Origin: Halobacteriales archaeon QS_4_70_19
GTDB taxonomy: Archaea; Halobacteriota; Halobacteria; Halobacteriales; Haloarculaceae
Length of the DNA: 42,501 bases
Direction of reading: 5' to 3'
Assembly (NCBI GenBank): GCA_003020985.1
Contig: PXRM01000025.1
Coordinates: 93,190-135,690, forward strand
The translations under genes were made by a program, and so were the position numbers. The stretch's first letter is position 1. Each line of letters begins with the position of its first letter. Shown piece by piece: positions 39,548-42,501 of the stretch. The notes beneath the pieces were generated by a model, which was not told the origin of the DNA, searched no databases, and was given only the letters and a program-made list of their open reading frames with translations.

Positions 39548-39775
39548 ATGAGAGACCACAACGACGCGGTTACGCACCGAGACCTGCCGCCGAAAGTTTC
39601 CGAACGCGCTGCGACAGTGCAGCAGTCGCCCGTCCGGCACGCCGACTGGCTGCAGCGGCTCGCGAGCCGTGTAGCACCCCGGAACGACCTCCGGACGGTC
39701 GCGGAGCGACTCGGTCGCGAGGCCGACCGACTGCGCGAGAGCGCCGGTCGGTTCGCCCGCCGCCTGACCGCGTAA
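39548..39775 (+). CDS. Small hypothetical protein, 75 residues
   Basis: A basic, helical protein: MRDHNDAVTHRDLPPKVSER, then a stretch containing HADWLQRLASRVAPRNDLRT and a final helix with AERLGREADRLRESAGRF. It has no hydrophobic segment and no motif I know. An upstream TATA box and coding-like residue use support it, but an alternative frame (39535-39795) also stays open. It lies between the MFS gene and the convergent esterase gene. Treat as tentative. Confidence 0.4.
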   Translation: MRDHNDAVTHRDLPPKVSERAATVQQSPVRHADWLQRLASRVAPRNDLRTVAERLGREADRLRESAGRFARRLTA

Positions 39776-39841
39776 CGCCCGCGACCAGCGGCTGAACTCC
39801 TCCGGTTCGTCCGGAGCGTCGTCGATCTCCCCGAGCGGCCG

Positions 39842-40783
39842 CTACGCGTCGAACGCGTCTGCCACCTCCGCGGCGACCACGTCGATGGCGGCGTGTGAAG
39901 CGTCCAGCAGTTCCGTCATGCTGGCGAACCCGTGGATCATGTCGTCGTAGTGCTCGTGGTGGACCGGAACGTTCGCCTCGACGAGCCGGTCAGCGTACGC
40001 GATGCCCTCGTCCCGGATGGGGTCGAAGCCCGCAGTCACGACGGTGGCCGACGGTAGCCCCGACAGGTCACGCGCCAGCAGCGGCGCGGCGTACTCGTTG
40101 CGCGCGTGCAGTTCGCTCGGCAGCCACCTGTCGTAGAACCACTGGATGCTCTCCCACTCGAGGAAGTACCCCTCCGCGTTCTCCTCGTAGGAGTCGAAGT
40201 CGTGGATGGCCGGCGAGGCCACCGCCGGGTAGACGAGCGACTGGTGGGCGATGTCCGGACCGTCGCGGTCCCGCGACAGCAGCGACACTGCCGCCGCCAG
40301 GTTCCCGCCGGCGCTGTCCCCGCCCACGGCCACCCGGTCGGGGTCGCCGGAGACGTGCTCGGCGTACTCCGCCGCCCACTCCAGCGCCGCGTACGCGTCC
40401 GCGAGTTGCGCGGGGAACGGGTTCCCGGGCGCGAGCCGGTAGTCCACGGACAGTACCACGGCCTCCGCGCCGGCACACAGCGCCGAGGTGAGGTTCTCGT
40501 ACTCGTCCAGGCCGCCGATGACCCAGCCGCCGCCGTGGTAGTAGACCAGCACCGGGAACGGGCCCTCGCTCGCCGGGACGTACGCGCGGATGGGGATGGG
40601 CCCCGCCGGCCCCTCGATGGCGAAGTCCGCGACGTCGCCGACCTCCGTCGCCGGCATCTCCGCGGTCAGCCGGCGGAACTGCTCGCGGGCGATCGCCGGG
40701 GTGACGCCGTAGGTCGGCGGCGTGTTCTGTGCGTCCATCATCGCCAGGACCTCCCGGGCCTGCGGGTGTGGCTCGTCGGCCAT
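39842..40783 (-). CDS. Alpha/beta hydrolase, hormone-sensitive lipase family esterase
   Basis: A 313-residue esterase. HGGGWVIGG (83-91) is the oxyanion-hole motif of the HSL family. The triad is Ser157 in GGDSAGGNLAAAV, Asp254 in TAGFDPIRDEG and His284 in MIHGFASM. SVDYRLAPGNPFPAQLADAYAAL is typical. The N-terminal 50 residues form the variable cap. It should hydrolyse short- to medium-chain acyl esters in the cytoplasm; no signal peptide is present. ATG 40783 is supported by a TATA-like element centred 26 bases upstream. Confidence 0.94.
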   Translation of the reverse strand: MADEPHPQAREVLAMMDAQNTPPTYGVTPAIAREQFRRLTAEMPATEVGDVADFAIEGPAGPIPIRAYVPASEGPFPVLVYYHGGGWVIGGLDEYENLTSALCAGAEAVVLSVDYRLAPGNPFPAQLADAYAALEWAAEYAEHVSGDPDRVAVGGDSAGGNLAAAVSLLSRDRDGPDIAHQSLVYPAVASPAIHDFDSYEENAEGYFLEWESIQWFYDRWLPSELHARNEYAAPLLARDLSGLPSATVVTAGFDPIRDEGIAYADRLVEANVPVHHEHYDDMIHGFASMTELLDASHAAIDVVAAEVADAFDA

Positions 40784-40804
40784 GCGGCGTCGGTGGGCTG
40801 ACTA

Positions 40805-40814
40805 GGTATTCAAA
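40805..40814 (-). promoter_or_regulatory. TATA-like box of the HSL esterase gene
   Basis: The minus strand reads TTTGAATACC, centred 26 bases upstream of ATG 40783, the distance seen for leaderless genes in this window. Confidence 0.45.
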
Positions 40815-40897
40815 GTGGGGCACGAACCGTTGTCGGACCGCGAGCGGCATCGGACTGCGGGCGGGGACCCAGGGCTGGCGTCCGATTCTCCGATGCG

Positions 40898-41077
40898 TTA
40901 CCTGAGTTCCGCCCGCGACATGTAGCAGGTCGACTGGACCCAGCCGTCCTCGTCGTCGCCGTCGAAGATGATCAACTCCCCGTCGGACTTCCTGATGTGG
41001 TCGAAGTCATCGAGGGGGACGGCGTCGGTGCTGGGCGGGTCGCGGTTGCCGGCGGGTTCGGGCTTTTCTGCTGACAT
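40898..41077 (-). CDS. Small haloarchaeal protein (DUF7331-like)
   Basis: A 59-residue protein. It has an acidic Pro-rich N-terminus (MSAEKPEPAGNRDPPSTDAV), then PLDDFDHIRKSDGELIIFDG and DDEDGWVQSTCYMSRAELR. The segment 'short beta-strand, DxDDxxxWVQS' resembles what I recall as the haloarchaeal DUF7331 family of 50-65 residue proteins. ATG 41077 is fixed by a strong Shine-Dalgarno (GGAGG at 41086-41090) eight bases upstream; an in-frame reading back to GTG 41308 exists but lacks family character. It is one of the few genes here with a clear leader and ribosome binding site. Confidence 0.7.
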   Translation of the reverse strand: MSAEKPEPAGNRDPPSTDAVPLDDFDHIRKSDGELIIFDGDDEDGWVQSTCYMSRAELR

Positions 41078-41085
41078 CTTCGTTT

Positions 41086-41090
41086 CCTCC
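41086..41090 (-). promoter_or_regulatory. Shine-Dalgarno of the DUF7331-like gene
   Basis: The minus strand reads AGGAGG, with GGAGG at these positions, eight bases before ATG 41077. It decides this start over the longer in-frame reading. Confidence 0.65.
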
Positions 41091-41136
41091 TGTCTCCGAG
41101 GAGCGCGGTGTCGTTGGTAAGGGTTAGCGAACGGCC

Positions 41137-41157
41137 GGGTAAGCGACTGCCTTACCC
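41137..41157. repeat. Perfect inverted repeat upstream of the DUF7331-like gene
   Basis: GGGTAAG (41137-41143) and CTTACCC (41151-41157) flank a seven-base loop. A further GGTAAG occurs at 41116-41121. In the leader of the DUF7331-like message these could form a hairpin, or they may be regulator sites. Confidence 0.45.
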
Positions 41158-41478
41158 GCAACTCAAGCGGCGCACTGAGGTGACGGTCACGGAACGGCGA
41201 GCGGGAACGGCCGATTCGCTCCGACGGCACCCCTGGCTGCCCCGCTGTCGGACATCGGGACTCCCGGAAGGCCCCGTTCCATGTTCCAGGCGGACTCGAG
41301 ACAGCCACTGGACGTTGCCCACAGCGTAAATAAGTGAGTTGACGACAGTGTCCGGGGCGCGGAACGACGTTCGAACGTGGCCCCGCCGGCGACCTGCACC
41401 TGCCGGCCCATCGAGACGCGTGCTACCATCGCCGGCCCGAACGCTGCTGGCTGTGTTACCATACTGGAATGCGCCGTG
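41158..41478. other. Intergenic region at a composition change
   Basis: About 320 bases without a convincing gene. A TATA-like CGTAAATAAG at 41325-41334 could act on either strand. A minus-strand open frame (41187-41462) and a plus-strand one (41339-41533) lack protein character. From about 41330 rightwards the DNA becomes visibly less GC-rich. Confidence 0.5.
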
Positions 41479-42501
41479 TCAACCGGGTTGTTCGTCCGTG
41501 TCCGAATCCTCTATCGCCCGCGTATATCGGTAGTAGAGCGATCGCATCGTCCGATCGACGTCACGTCCCATCAGGACAGTAACGTCGTTTTCCCCGACAA
41601 GGGTTTCCTGTACCGGCTTGAACACTAGATCGCGCAGTCTGAACTTCTGTTCCGGCGACCCGATCGACGTGAAGTCGTGATTCTGGGCCGCTTCGATGAT
41701 GGCGTCGGTCGGGTCCGAGGCTTCACGGAGTTCGGCCTCCGAGTGCACCTCGGGCCCGAGGACGGACTCCGCGAACGTCAGCAGGTCTCTCGCGTCACTC
41801 CGCTCCTTCCCGGATGCGTCCGGTGGGATAACGTGTAGTACCGTAACCGATGCATCGAAGGCGCGAGCGACCGCCCGGGCCGCCTCCGAAGCGAGTGCAG
41901 CATGCGGCCCCGTCCCCACCGGAAGGAGTATCGATTCGATCGTTTCTGCGTCCGATTCAGCCAACGAAGCGACAGTATGGCCGTCGACATCCGGGACGTA
42001 CAGCGCATGCGCTTCCTCCCGAACGCCGACGTTCTCCACGAACACGTCACACTCGGCCTCATCGACCACTGTATCGATCGTACTTTTCCCCAGCAACCAG
42101 CTCTCCTCGAATCCGGTTCCTCGGAGGAGAAGGACAGCCGTCCCGCTACCGCTGCCGAGAGCGGCAAGAATTCCCTGCGTCGTGTCGGTCACGACTCGTA
42201 CTAACGCTCGCACTGGTACATCTCGATCAATATCCCCGACAACGTCTACTATCTGTGCCAACTGAGTTCGTCGTTTGGTGACGATTTCGGGGACTGATCG
42301 CTCTCGTTCGTCTCCGTCATCAGATCGCGCGTACTCCCGCATCCGCTCGGCCGTGGACTCATCAGCAACCTCCGCGATTCCCAGCAGAACTACTCGTCCG
42401 TCGTTGTCGGCAGCCAGCGCTATCGCCGTTTGAAGGAATCGACGAGCGTTGATTCCGGTATTGTCGTCGAACAGGTCACTGACGACTGGCACTACAACAG
42501 T
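41479..42501 (-). CDS. Universal stress protein-domain protein, two USP domains (cut by window edge)
   Basis: The reading frame is open to the last base of the window (codons ACT GTT GTA GTG upstream of CCAGTC), so the gene begins outside. The visible 340 codons hold two UspA-type alpha/beta domains. The first runs from VVVPVVSDLFDDNTGINARR to ECDVFVENVG, with GSGTAVLLLRGTG and LLGKSTIDTVVDEA close to the ATP-binding loop of the family. The second begins at ESILLPVGTGPHAALASEAA and ends near NDVTVLMGRDVD. A starting strand without a Met is typical of USP tails joined to a transporter (such as an APC permease or an antiporter), so this could be the cytoplasmic end of a larger membrane protein. 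Codon use is less GC-biased than in the neighbours. Confidence 0.8.
   Translation of the reverse strand, partial: TVVVPVVSDLFDDNTGINARRFLQTAIALAADNDGRVVLLGIAEVADESTAERMREYARSDDGDERERSVPEIVTKRRTQLAQIVDVVGDIDRDVPVRALVRVVTDTTQGILAALGSGSGTAVLLLRGTGFEESWLLGKSTIDTVVDEAECDVFVENVGVREEAHALYVPDVDGHTVASLAESDAETIESILLPVGTGPHAALASEAARAVARAFDASVTVLHVIPPDASGKERSDARDLLTFAESVLGPEVHSEAELREASDPTDAIIEAAQNHDFTSIGSPEQKFRLRDLVFKPVQETLVGENDVTVLMGRDVDRTMRSLYYRYTRAIEDSDTDEQPG

Noticed and set aside
41187..41462. 91-residue minus-strand open frame in the gap before the USP gene
   Set aside because: No start signal at the right distance, no protein-like pattern and no recognised motif.
1..42501. CRISPR array or intact insertion sequence
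   Set aside because: No regularly spaced direct repeats with spacers and no transposase or integrase gene could be found on either strand.

Overview
The window is chromosomal DNA of a haloarchaeon (class Halobacteria). The evidence is very high GC (roughly 70% by eye, with third positions almost all G or C), acidic Asp/Glu-rich proteins, and a TATA-like element about 27 bases upstream of many start codons with no room for a leader (leaderless mRNAs). Tat-type lipoproteins with an Ala-Gly-Cys lipobox and several protein families I know only from haloarchaea also point there. No rRNA, tRNA, CRISPR array or intact insertion sequence was seen. Genus cannot be fixed from sequence alone. 

Layout: 1-7.4 kb carries a partial acidic protein, aroE, a three-gene ABC-2 export operon whose first permease is fused to a PrsW-like intramembrane protease, a tiny zinc-finger protein and two haloarchaeal conserved proteins. 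7.4-11.4 kb has a decayed small gene, a Dna2-type nuclease-helicase and an arylamine N-acetyltransferase. 11.4-17.1 kb has small membrane proteins, a TauE/SafE-like protein, an NAD(P)/FAD oxidoreductase, a methyltransferase and a multiply frameshifted lipoprotein pseudogene. 17.2-22 kb holds superoxide dismutase, a ubiquitin-like modifier overlapping a metallo-beta-lactamase hydrolase, an MFS transporter and a Tat lipoprotein. 22.0-22.5 kb is a dense array of perfect short palindromes. 22.5-26.1 kb is the sdhCDBA succinate dehydrogenase operon. 26.3-29.2 kb has a carboxylesterase divergent from an HxlR regulator-LOG pair, then a BKACE enzyme coupled to a small Cys protein. 29.4-41.1 kb is mainly accessory metabolism: a DUF3179 lipoprotein, an AGPS-like FAD oxidase divergent from an amino-acid permease, a fatty-acyl set (CMD-family protein, PaaI thioesterase, enoyl-CoA hydratase, acyl-CoA dehydrogenase), an MFS transporter and an HSL-type esterase. 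41.3-42.5 kb is visibly less GC-rich and ends in a universal-stress-protein gene running off the window. 

Functional links: the sdh genes form a complete membrane-bound complex II. The ABC operon is a complete exporter with its own putative protease. The acyl-CoA genes at 34.8-38.0 kb supply two beta-oxidation steps plus a thioesterase. The least expected items are the ABC permease-PrsW fusion, the palindrome array after sdhA, the two multiply frameshifted genes, and a modifier protein whose diglycine codons double as the Shine-Dalgarno of the next gene.
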